DNA from: JANNYA01 sp031422315
GTDB lineage: Bacteria; Pseudomonadota; Gammaproteobacteria; Xanthomonadales; SZUA-5
NCBI GenBank assembly: GCA_031422315.1
Contig: JANOQN010000004.1
Location: forward strand, 1 to 11,210
Reading direction: 5' to 3'
Length of the DNA stretch: 11,210 nt
The position numbers and the translations under genes were made by a program. Shown one piece after another: positions 1 to 7,355 of this stretch (its first letter is position 1; each line of letters opens with the position of its first letter). Under the pieces are notes generated by a model. It did not search any database and was not told the DNA's origin. It saw only the letters and a list, made by a program, of their open reading frames with translations.

Positions 1-136
1 GGCCTATAGCCACCTTTGTCACGAGGCTTCATCGTATCCAGTTACCCAGACCCAATGCTCGTCAGCTAACAGACTTACCAATACTTATCTGTGTGGTACC
101 TTCCCCCACAAGTTGATTGCGCCCAGTACGGCGCAC
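1..136 (-). mobile_element. 5' end of a probable group II intron (partial, runs off the window)
   Basis: Read on the minus strand, this segment begins GTGCGCC, matching the conserved GUGYG start of group II introns. A short hairpin follows at once: GCGCC (134-130) pairs with GGCGC (123-119). The following sequence, with GGGGGAAGG and later GGTCTGGGTAACTGG…GAAGCC, resembles the start of intron domain I. The strongest evidence is positional: similarity between the broken gene at 137-1155 and its intact paralog at 2351-5629 ends exactly at the base before this G, as expected for a clean retrohoming insertion. The intron has the same orientation as the gene it interrupts, so it could splice from that transcript. 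Domains II-VI and any reverse transcriptase/maturase ORF would lie beyond position 1 and cannot be seen. The interrupted gene's frame runs by chance into the intron as far as a TAG at 62-64. An unrelated insertion or a deletion junction remains possible. Confidence 0.65.
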
Positions 137-1155
137 ACCTAGCAGTTCGCAGTTGCTTAGGCACTGATCGGTCAGGGTGTAGCGTACAAGCTTGATGAAA
201 CTACCGTTTTGCGCAAACAGCATTGCGCCAAAGCTATCGTCCACTGAGCCTGTGCCAAATCTCAACACAAACGCCTGATTGCCTTGACCGTCCTGCGCCC
301 AGTTCGACGCGCCTGAAGACTTTGACTCAGGCATTGCAATTTCGCGCGTTTCAATCAAAGCGCCATCGGCAGAGTAAAACCGCTGCTGCACTTTGCTAAC
401 GTCAAAAAAAAGTATCATCGCACGTTCGTCTGATAGGCCACGCACTCTAATACTTAGATTGCCGCTTATGCCCTCCAGCGGCTTGGACCAGCGCACCGCG
501 CCATTTTCCGCCATACGCGAGAACACATATCCAGAGCCCGAAGGAAATCTGGTCATGAGCAGCACTTCGCGATCAGCACCGACAAATTCAGCGGCAGTCA
601 GAGAAACGTCGCCGGGAACAACAAAGCTGCTAGCTAAAGAACCATCTTCTGAGACCAATCTAGCGGCATCAATGTTAGATATAAGGTACGGCGCGCCGCT
701 ACTTTTACTGAGCTTCAATTTGCAGTTGCTCTGGCGCACATTGCGCTCAAATCGCACTACGCCTTCGCGAGTAATGCTGCGCAGAAGGCACCTGGATTCA
801 ATTCCACCAGAACTTCCAGTATCAAGCTCCAACACGCCGCCGTCCGCTAACGGAAACAATGCAAATTTGTCTGCATTGTCTGAATCCACTTCGTTCGGCA
901 GCAGCAAAGCGACTGTTCGATTGCCACTTGCATCCAGGCGCAAAAGCTGATGTTGCGGCCTGCCGCCGATCCAGCTCGCTCATGCCACAACCCAAAGCCC
1001 GCCATCGCTGGTGCTTGCAGTAATCAGGGCTCTGGGCTGTCGGCTGCGATTAGGTCAAATCGTGAAGTGCCTTCAGCAGCGTTCGCAAACGCAGGTGCGA
1101 TTAAAACCCAAAGTAACAAAGCGCAAATCTTGATGAGCCGATATCGAAAATACAT
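137..1155 (-). pseudogene. Broken N-terminal copy of the large secreted protein (paralog of 2351-5629)
   Basis: This is a decayed copy matching residues 1 to about 339 of the intact neighbour, roughly four-fifths identical by eye. It starts at ATG 1153-1155 behind a good AGGAA ribosome binding site and encodes a signal peptide (hydrophobic core LLLWVLIAPAFANA). After 43 codons it reads SPEP and hits TGA at 1024-1026, because one A present in the intact copy (near 1026/1027) is missing. In the downstream frame a second stop, TGA at 980-982, replaces a TCG codon of the paralog. From 979 the frame is open and clearly homologous (for example RFERNVRQS, VPGDVSL, EVLLMTRFPSGSGYVFSRM) until LLG, where the probable intron begins. 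Two nonsense lesions plus an insertion make a working product unlikely. Any remaining 3' part should lie outside the window, beyond the intron. Confidence 0.85.
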
Positions 1156-1412
1156 AGATAAATTCCTAAATGATTGCGTGACTAGCACGATGTAAATCCA
1201 AACTCTACAAGCGGCGAGTTAGGCTGCACGCCAGTTCACAATGCTATCGCAAATACCCTAACCCAATGCTCGAGGTGGTTTGCACCCGGTTTTTTGGCCA
1301 AGCTTAGACTCGAAATTATTGCTGCATCGGTGTTGTACACTTTAGCCTCCGCGCTTTAAGCACACGTCAAGTTTGGTAGGGCGCTAACTTAAAAAAGGGT
1401 CGCGATCAATCC

Positions 1413-2213
1413 ATGTTGGAAAATAACCAAAGCGCGATCGTCGTCGTACCCCTTTACACGGCGGTACTTTCGGTCGATGAAGTGATGGCGCTAACTCGAA
1501 CTGTCAAAATGCTGGGTCATCACCCGTTCGCCGTTATTTGTCCAGAGGGCCTGGATCTTTCCCCGCTCGACGCACTGCTGGCAACTGCAAGTCCAAAGAT
1601 TGAGCGCTTTTATCCGAAGTTTTTTGATGGCGTCGCGGGATATAACAAGTTAATGCTATCCGAAACATTGTACGAGCGATTTTTAGACTACGACTATCTA
1701 CTCATTTGCCAAACAGACGCATTTGTATTTTCTGACCGTCTGAGCGTTTGGTGCGGGCGTGACTATGACTGGATTGGCGCACCATGGGTTGCTGCAAATC
1801 AAAATATCTTCAATCGAGCGCTGTTTAGGCTCAACAACCTGTTTCGGCGTCAAAAAAAGCATGATGACTACCTTTTCAAAGTAGGTAACGGTGGATTTTC
1901 TTTACGTCGCGTTAGCACTTTGCTCAAGATAGTGCGAGAACAGCGCGACAACATCGCGCATCGATTAGCGAATCCAGATGATAGTTGTCATCACGTCGAA
2001 GATCGTTTTTTTTCTATCGTTGCGCCGACCCTGTATCCAGAGCTGCGTATACCAACTTGGCAAGAAGCCGTGGCTTTTTGTATCGATCGTCGGCCTCATC
2101 GTGCGCTCGCGATCGCAAACGGCCAGCTCCCTTTCGCCTGCCACGGCTTCAACAAACGCAATGTACGCAAGTTTTGGCAACCCATCTTGGTCAACGCGCT
2201 CCAGCGAGAATAG
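1413..2213 (+). CDS. DUF5672 family protein, putative glycosyltransferase
   Basis: A 266-residue cytosolic protein without signal peptide or membrane segment. It carries the motif set I associate with DUF5672, a family annotated as glycosyltransferase-like and often found near surface polysaccharide genes. Visible are YDYLLICQTDAFVF (93-106, with a Q-T-D resembling a nucleotide-sugar/metal-binding acidic motif), DYDWIGAPW (117-125), VGNGGFSLR (157-165), an acidic HVEDRFFS (194-201) and the late FACHGFNK (241-248). The length appears full. Donor and acceptor cannot be told from sequence. The ATG at 1413 has only a weak AAAAAAGGG about a dozen bases upstream; no better start is seen. It is the only clear plus-strand gene here, placed between the broken and intact copies of an unrelated secreted-protein gene and convergent with the latter. 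The 257 bases upstream (1156-1412) hold no other gene and must carry its promoter, which I could not place confidently. Confidence 0.85.
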   Translation: MLENNQSAIVVVPLYTAVLSVDEVMALTRTVKMLGHHPFAVICPEGLDLSPLDALLATASPKIERFYPKFFDGVAGYNKLMLSETLYERFLDYDYLLICQTDAFVFSDRLSVWCGRDYDWIGAPWVAANQNIFNRALFRLNNLFRRQKKHDDYLFKVGNGGFSLRRVSTLLKIVREQRDNIAHRLANPDDSCHHVEDRFFSIVAPTLYPELRIPTWQEAVAFCIDRRPHRALAIANGQLPFACHGFNKRNVRKFWQPILVNALQRE

Positions 2214-2228
2214 TACTCGTTCGGTTTG

Positions 2229-2247
2229 GCGATGACTTCGTCGTCGC
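2229..2247. terminator. Hairpin between convergent genes, terminator-like
   Basis: GCGATGAC (2229-2236) pairs with GTCGTCGC (2240-2247) across a TTC loop: eight pairs, one of them G-U. It lies 16 bases after the stop of the plus-strand DUF5672 gene and just beyond the end of the minus-strand genes, the usual place for a shared terminator. Neither side has a convincing T-run, so intrinsic termination is uncertain. Confidence 0.35.
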
Positions 2248-2254
2248 TGTAGTT

Positions 2255-2347
2255 TCACAGATCAACTGAGCATTGATCGACTTCAGCAAACGCGCCGCCA
2301 AATAGCAGTGTGCCAACAAGGCTTATGATGAGGGCGATTGTGTGCAT
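2255..2347 (-). CDS. Possible 30-residue secreted peptide
   Basis: A small open frame starting 3 bases after the stop of the large secreted protein, so translation could be coupled to it. Residues 1-21 look like a complete Sec signal peptide: short N-terminus MHT, hydrophobic core IALIISLVGTLLF, small-residue cleavage site GGAFA. Only nine residues (with one Cys) would remain after cleavage. No clear ribosome binding site precedes the ATG. It may be a real micropeptide, the remaining 5' end of a lost secreted-protein gene, or a chance frame. The signal-peptide-like composition is the main reason for listing it. No homolog is recognised. Confidence 0.3.
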   Translation of the reverse strand: MHTIALIISLVGTLLFGGAFAEVDQCSVDL

Positions 2348-2350
2348 GAT

Positions 2351-5300
2351 TTAGTTCGCGCTGGCCTCAACCGGGCACGCGCCCAATCGTTGCAAATTGA
2401 TCGATCCGGTGCGGGCGCGAAACGAGCCGGCGATTAGCGCGTCGTTGAACTGATAGCGGAATACTGCGCTCGAACAGCCCGAGAAGGTGATCGTGCCCTG
2501 CCCCAAAATCGCTGTGTTTTGCGTCGGTATGCGCACCAGCGCGCCGTCCAGCACGCGATAGATCACCACCGGCAACACGCCGGCTTGCGCGTTGCTTGGA
2601 ATCGTTGCCGATAGCGCCAGCCAGTGCTGGGTGGAAGGGTCATTTGGAGTGCCGGCATCGTAAGTAAACCAGCCGCCAAAAAAATCACCCGGCTCAGTAG
2701 CAGTTGGTGGTTTGACGTTGAACATAAAACCCTGACCCGAAGTTTGCGGCGCATACCACGAACCGGTTTGGTTGCCCGCAAAACCGCCCCGTGCTGGCCT
2801 TGCATCGCGCCCGGGCTGCGTTGTGTTTGCGCCGGTTTGGCAAGGTGCCCAGCCGCCAGTTAAGCGCGACAGCGGCAATACGCCGCCGGTGCCATCGGCT
2901 TCGCTATCGTTAAATTTGAATTCCAAAGTAGCATTGTTGCAGTCTTGCGCGCGCAGTGTGGCGGTTCCGACAATCGATGAACGGGTGATCGGCGCGCTAT
3001 CAAAAACACCGGAGACATTGCTACGGATTTCAAGCTGCACCTCTTTGGCATCAGGTGCTACCGTTCCGCTGAGCGAATACCAGCGCAAGTCGGAAACGCT
3101 ATCGGAAAGCAGTCTTGGCACGCTGAAGCTTTCGGGTTCAAAGGTAAACCAGGGCGCAAACAACTGCTTGTTTTGCGGAAAATACTCAAAGAAAAACCCC
3201 TGCCCTGTGAGCTGAGGCGTGTACCAAGCGCCAGAGATTCCGAGTTGATCAATGCGAACTTGCGGCTTAGTTACCGCAGTATTAGTTTCCGTTAGCACCA
3301 GCGAACTGCGGCCCGAACTGACGGCTTCGCTGATCGTGCGAAACGCGCCCAGCCGATCAACAGCCGCCGTCGGAAATCCGCAAGTAGCAGCCGCGCAATC
3401 CAAAAATCGCTGTTCTAAAATTTGGCCATCAATGTCGGAGATCTTGTGCAGAAGAGTGCCCAAAGGGTTTGTCAATGCAAGCAATACCTGGTTTTGGCCG
3501 CGCGAAGGAATCGTATACGCGTCCGAGTTTTGCAGTCCCTTAAACCGCTGCCTCCAAACGGTTCTACCGTCAGCGAACGATAGCGCTTGCAATTCAAGTT
3601 CTGACGCAGGTGGCAATCTGGGATCCCCTAAAAAATTTCGGCGGATCAGGTAAATATCTTTACCAGCATCAGCGAATAAGAAAGGTAATTCACCGGTTTT
3701 TGAAACCGTCCAGCGCTGCATGCCACTTTTATCCACAAGAACCACATTTACCGCGTTTCCCGCAACGGTACGATTCGGAGAAATTAGAAACACGTCGTCA
3801 TTCGCGACTATCCTTCCGGGAAATTGCGCTTGTGAAAAACCGGTTCCGGTTGGACGACGAAATCCAATTTGACCGTTAGGAAGAATTAGCGACCATTCGA
3901 AACTTACGACGTTTGCCGCTGATACCCGGTTAGTCAACAACACGCTACCAGAATCACTTATGTCCTGAATCGATTCAACGCGCACGTCGTCAACCCTTAG
4001 TTTCGTAATTTGATTAGTGCGACTAAAGTCAATAATCTCTAGCCCGATAGAATCAATAGATATAATTCGAAGGCGGCCATCGCTGAGCATGCGTGCCCGC
4101 ATACCCATCAAATTTAAGCGAATTGTGGCGCTACCAAGCGACACGCCAGTTCTGCTGTCATAGCACTCAATCGCCGTTTCGCCCCCACCAAGCAAACACA
4201 CACGTTGGCTATCCGCCAAAGGGTTCATATCACGAGTGCTGCCAGGGTTTATCTTCCAGAGTTTCACCCTATTTGAATCAAAGGCTTCAAGCTGCGTTTT
4301 GAAATCGCCATCGGTAAATTCCAACGAAAGCACAAAACTCCAGCCGTTTTCGGCGATTGCCGTGCCTAGAATGCTTCTTGGGGCGATGCCTTTGCCAATC
4401 AATGTGGGCACAGGCAAAGCAACGCCATCATGGCTGATCGCGCGTAACGATTCGCTACCAGAAACTACGATACTGTCATTACCGCCGTTTGCAATTCTGG
4501 GATAGGAATCACTAGGCAGCGGAACTTCAACGTTGGCAACATTAGAGAGTGCACTTATCAACACTAACTTTCCTTCGCCTCGCGTGCGAAGTGCGACTGC
4601 AAAGCCCTGAGTTAATCCCAGTAGCTGACAGTTTCTGGAACACTCATCGGTTGGCGCGTACCGCACAAGCTTGATGAAGCTGCCGTTGGAGGCAAACAAA
4701 ATTGCGCCAAAACTTTCGTCCATAGAGCCCGTGCGGCGCAATAGCAAAGCGTGATTGCCTTGCGAATCTTGAGCCCAATTCGACCTGTCAGACAACTGCA
4801 ACGCAGGCAGCGCAATTTCGCGTGTTTCAATCAGTAAGCCTTCAGTTGAATAAAATCGCTGCTGAAGCTTGTCCGTTTCAAAAACTAAAATCATCGCGAG
4901 CCCATCAGCAAGCCCGCGAACGCTGACGTCTAAATTCCCGCTTACGCCTTCCAATGGTTTAGACCAGCGCATCGCGCCATTTTCCCCCATACGCGAGAAC
5001 ACATATCCGCTGCCCGATGGAAATCTGGTCATGAGCAGCACTTCGCGATCAGCACCAACGAATTCAGCGGCAATCAAAGAAACGTCCCCGGGCACGACAG
5101 AGCTGCTTGCCAGAGAGCCATCTTCTGAGATCAATCTAGCAGCGTCAATGTTAGATACAAGATAAGGTGCACCACCACTTTTACCCAGTTTCAATTTACA
5201 GTCGCTTTGCCGCACATTACGTTCAAATCGCACCACGCCTGTGCGCGTGATGCTGCGCAAAAGACAACTTGATTCGATTCGGTCAGGGCGGATGGTGTCA

Positions 5301-5629
5301 AGTTCCAATACACCACCATCCGCCAACGGGTAGAGGGCGAACCGCTCTGCATTGTCTGAATTCACCCCGTTCGGTAGCAGCAAAGCCACCGTACGATTGC
5401 CGTCTGCATCCAAGCGGAACAGTTGATGTTGCGGCGGACTACCACCACTAGCCGAAGCCACAACCCAAAGTCCACCATCGCTGGTGCTGGCGGTAATCAA
5501 GGGTTCTGGACTATCGGGCGCGGTCAAGTCAATGCGTATGCTGCCTTCGTCAGCGTTCGCAAATGCAGGTGCGACAAAAAGCCAAGCCAGTAAAGCGAAA
5601 CGGTTGATGAGAGGATATCGAGGATGCAT
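2351..5629 (-). CDS. Large secreted protein: beta-rich N-terminal region plus two C-terminal WYxPxxSGQGF modules
   Basis: A 1092-residue exported protein of unknown function. Residues 1-26 form a Sec signal peptide (core FALLAWLFVAPAF, likely cut after AFANA). Residues ~27-790 are rich in short strand-forming repeats with Gly/Asp/Asn turns (DGGLWVVAS, RLDADGNRT, LADGGVLEL, NGWSFVLSLEF, ADGRTVWRQRF), which suggests beta-propeller (PQQ/WD-like) blades; this is inference from composition. Two related C-terminal modules follow, ~797-930 (GAWYTPQLTGQGFFFEY…WFTF…C…C) and ~953-1086 (GSWYAPQTSGQGFMFNV…WFTYD…C…C). Each ends in a strand containing F-x-F/Y-x-F-N-D and a paired Cys. An Arg/Gly/Pro linker (~931-952) joins them. 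I know such modules at the ends of secreted hypothetical proteins of Lysobacterales but know of no assigned function. The ATG at 5627-5629 gives a proper signal peptide, though only a weak GAGA lies upstream. The lipoprotein operon lies 84 bases upstream; a broken paralog lies to the left. Confidence 0.9.
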   Translation of the reverse strand: MHPRYPLINRFALLAWLFVAPAFANADEGSIRIDLTAPDSPEPLITASTSDGGLWVVASASGGSPPQHQLFRLDADGNRTVALLLPNGVNSDNAERFALYPLADGGVLELDTIRPDRIESSCLLRSITRTGVVRFERNVRQSDCKLKLGKSGGAPYLVSNIDAARLISEDGSLASSSVVPGDVSLIAAEFVGADREVLLMTRFPSGSGYVFSRMGENGAMRWSKPLEGVSGNLDVSVRGLADGLAMILVFETDKLQQRFYSTEGLLIETREIALPALQLSDRSNWAQDSQGNHALLLRRTGSMDESFGAILFASNGSFIKLVRYAPTDECSRNCQLLGLTQGFAVALRTRGEGKLVLISALSNVANVEVPLPSDSYPRIANGGNDSIVVSGSESLRAISHDGVALPVPTLIGKGIAPRSILGTAIAENGWSFVLSLEFTDGDFKTQLEAFDSNRVKLWKINPGSTRDMNPLADSQRVCLLGGGETAIECYDSRTGVSLGSATIRLNLMGMRARMLSDGRLRIISIDSIGLEIIDFSRTNQITKLRVDDVRVESIQDISDSGSVLLTNRVSAANVVSFEWSLILPNGQIGFRRPTGTGFSQAQFPGRIVANDDVFLISPNRTVAGNAVNVVLVDKSGMQRWTVSKTGELPFLFADAGKDIYLIRRNFLGDPRLPPASELELQALSFADGRTVWRQRFKGLQNSDAYTIPSRGQNQVLLALTNPLGTLLHKISDIDGQILEQRFLDCAAATCGFPTAAVDRLGAFRTISEAVSSGRSSLVLTETNTAVTKPQVRIDQLGISGAWYTPQLTGQGFFFEYFPQNKQLFAPWFTFEPESFSVPRLLSDSVSDLRWYSLSGTVAPDAKEVQLEIRSNVSGVFDSAPITRSSIVGTATLRAQDCNNATLEFKFNDSEADGTGGVLPLSRLTGGWAPCQTGANTTQPGRDARPARGGFAGNQTGSWYAPQTSGQGFMFNVKPPTATEPGDFFGGWFTYDAGTPNDPSTQHWLALSATIPSNAQAGVLPVVIYRVLDGALVRIPTQNTAILGQGTITFSGCSSAVFRYQFNDALIAGSFRARTGSINLQRLGACPVEASAN

Positions 5630-5713
5630 GGGTGAGTCTCTTGGAATTAGTTTTAAGATTGCCTAGCTCGTCCAAGCTGCGCAGATCAACAGGCAATTGA
5701 TGACTTAAATGGC

Positions 5714-6220
5714 TTATCGAGCTGCGCTATCTGCGCAGCCTTCACCTATTGCTATTTTCTCGACAAGCTCAATCGTTGCGCGTTCCATAAACGCGGCTAG
5801 CTCGCTCTGATTGCCAAAGAAGTTCAAATTGGTGGTGTCGCCACGGTAGATTCTAGGTGGCGCACCCGGTTCGAGCATTTTGACAACGACGTTGAACGAA
5901 AGCGTTGTGCGATTTGTTTCGATATAGGCGCGCAAGAGCCGTGCCTCAAAAACTGCCTTGTTTTCTACCTGCAAAAACCGCCGGTCTAGTTGGCGTTGCA
6001 AATAATCAGGATAGTTTTCAAATTGAAATTCTCGAAAACCAATAGTGCCCAGCTCAGCGGACGGACGATTGTCGAACAGCTTCAAATTCAGCGCACAATT
6101 TGACTTCGGCAATTTCACATCATCAATCGCGAGTTGGTCGATCTGTATAGGTTTGGTGCTGATGCATCCGGTCAATAGCAAAGCGATTAGCAACAAGCCG
6201 ACGATCTTATTGCTAATCAT
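5714..6220 (-). CDS. Small outer-membrane-type lipoprotein, second gene of a pair
   Basis: A 168-residue predicted lipoprotein. I place the start at ATG 6218-6220 rather than ten codons upstream, because it puts a classical lipoprotein signal peptide at the N-terminus: MISNK, core IVGLLLIALLL, lipobox LTGC with Cys19. The residue after Cys is Ile, not Asp, which favours the outer membrane under the +2 rule. The mature part has NRPSAELG near its beginning, a FQFENYPDYLQRQLDRRF stretch and an amphipathic tail (ELAAFMERATIELVEKIA). The size and this layout loosely recall small envelope lipoproteins of the YajG/LptE kind, but I see no diagnostic motif. Its ATG overlaps the stop of the upstream lipoprotein gene by 8 bases (TATGATTAG), so the two are very probably translationally coupled and may work together. 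Confidence 0.8.
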   Translation of the reverse strand: MISNKIVGLLLIALLLTGCISTKPIQIDQLAIDDVKLPKSNCALNLKLFDNRPSAELGTIGFREFQFENYPDYLQRQLDRRFLQVENKAVFEARLLRAYIETNRTTLSFNVVVKMLEPGAPPRIYRGDTTNLNFFGNQSELAAFMERATIELVEKIAIGEGCADSAAR

Positions 6221-7082
6221 AAAGCTGAGTCCAGGCGATGACCGGGCCATATGCCATCAACACGCGCTGCTGCTTAGTCTCGATCAAACTGGCTTTCAAC
6301 ATGATGGTGTTTTGTATCCAAGGCATCCAGAATTTCTGTTTCTTGACTTTCGCGTCATAGGCTAAGGGTGTTGCAAAATCACGCTTGAGTAAGTCAGCAA
6401 TTTCTTCGGTTGCTAAAACCAATGCGGCACGCGCTAATTTGCCGTCATCAGCCGCCCACAGCTTGACGTTTGCATCAAACTTGCCGTGATTTTTCAGTGG
6501 GTGAACCGAATAGTACGCAACGCTTTGATATTTACCCTCCGCGCTTTTGCCCATGTACTTCACTTTAGCCTTCCCGTTTTTGTCGGCTAACAGACCTAAA
6601 TCCCCGACTTGCATCGTCGCTGCAACGTACAACATGTCGAAATTTGAGCTAAAGGCATAGCGCAGACTGACAAAGCCAAACGATTGACCATTGCGTTCCA
6701 CGTGCGCTTTCAGCATGTCGTCTGGGTTGCGCGTAATGACCCATTTTTGATCGGGTGCGAATTGTGACTCCGGAAATGCAGCCATCAGCGCGGTTCTGAA
6801 CTGATTCTCAAAATCCAGCTCTAACAACGTGTCCCGCATCGGAACAATCGCTGCTTGGCGGTTTTTGTCCATTGTCGACTCCACAACGGCTTCGACAATA
6901 ACCCCAAGTAATCCGCCGCCCGCATTGACGTCTGGCTTATCAACTTGGATTTCTTGCTGATTAACGAAAAACACCGTTTCCTTAGCCCTGGCGTTCTCAG
7001 CGAGATTAATGTTTGGCATTCGTTTTGGCGCGGAGCAAGCGCCCAACATGGCGCAAAGAAACAGCAATAAAAGACGATTCAT
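6213..7082 (-). CDS. Predicted lipoprotein of unknown function, first gene of a pair
   Basis: A 289-residue protein with a lipoprotein signal peptide: MNR, core LLLLFLCAM, lipobox LGAC with Cys16 followed by Ser, consistent with outer-membrane sorting. The mature part has a Gly-rich hydrophobic segment near 56-70 (GGGLLGVIVEAVVES), then a mixed alpha/beta body with FGFVSLRYAFSSNFDMLYV. The sequence near KVKYMGKSAEG and YSVHPLKNHGKFD is polar, and a Trp-containing stretch (KFWMPWIQNTIM) lies near the C-terminus. No family is recognised. A GGAAA lies about 10 bases before the ATG and is a plausible ribosome binding site. The gene runs into the second lipoprotein with an 8-base overlap; the pair most likely forms one transcript and possibly an envelope complex. 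Its promoter should lie in 7083-7200, where I see AT-rich sequence but no clear -35/-10 pair. Confidence 0.8.
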   Translation of the reverse strand: MNRLLLLFLCAMLGACSAPKRMPNINLAENARAKETVFFVNQQEIQVDKPDVNAGGGLLGVIVEAVVESTMDKNRQAAIVPMRDTLLELDFENQFRTALMAAFPESQFAPDQKWVITRNPDDMLKAHVERNGQSFGFVSLRYAFSSNFDMLYVAATMQVGDLGLLADKNGKAKVKYMGKSAEGKYQSVAYYSVHPLKNHGKFDANVKLWAADDGKLARAALVLATEEIADLLKRDFATPLAYDAKVKKQKFWMPWIQNTIMLKASLIETKQQRVLMAYGPVIAWTQLYD

Positions 7083-7355
7083 GGGCGTTTTTCCGGTTAG
7101 ATTATTTTGAATAGCGGTAGTAATTTGAAGCCGTAGCTAAGTGCAGCGCGTCTATCAATTTAATCCCGCGTTTGGGTGAAAGTTCAGCTGCCAGTTAAAA
7201 ATTGCGGAGCGTGTTTGCGCGCAAGCAACGCTGTCACCTACGCCAAGCGCTAGCGCTTTGCAATATTTTCCTGCTCTGTTTTACCTCATAAACCTCGACC
7301 AATGCCAGCAAACGACAGCAGATCGCGTTTGTCTGAAAAGCAATTCTATTGCCCG
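7083..7355. other. Intergenic region with a 14-base perfect palindrome
   Basis: This 273-base gap separates the end of the oxidoreductase gene from the start of the lipoprotein operon; both neighbours are on the minus strand. It contains the perfect palindrome AAGCGCTAGCGCTT at 7245-7258 and a shorter one, TTGCGCGCAA, at 7215-7224. These could be an operator or a weak terminator stem for the oxidoreductase gene; neither has a T-run placed for intrinsic termination. No small gene with a good start was found. Confidence 0.5.

Noticed and set aside
43..61. Near-identical 19-base match to 1254-1272 (17 of 19) flanking the broken paralog, suggesting target-site duplication or attachment sites
   Set aside because: A match of this quality is expected about once by chance in a window this size, one copy lies inside the probable intron, and neither side shows an element end.
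62..943. Treating the 293-codon minus-strand frame as a complete gene
   Set aside because: It would need a TTG start in mid-domain without a ribosome binding site, and its last 23 residues are read from probable intron sequence; the upstream sequence is still homologous, so it is a fragment.
950..1195. Plus-strand open frame of 81 codons
   Set aside because: It is antisense to the signal-peptide end of the broken paralog, where minus-strand homology to the intact gene is clear.
1218..1224. GTTAGGC resembling an integron attC core site
   Set aside because: No matching RYYYAAC partner or folded attC arms could be found around it, and there is no integrase or cassette array.
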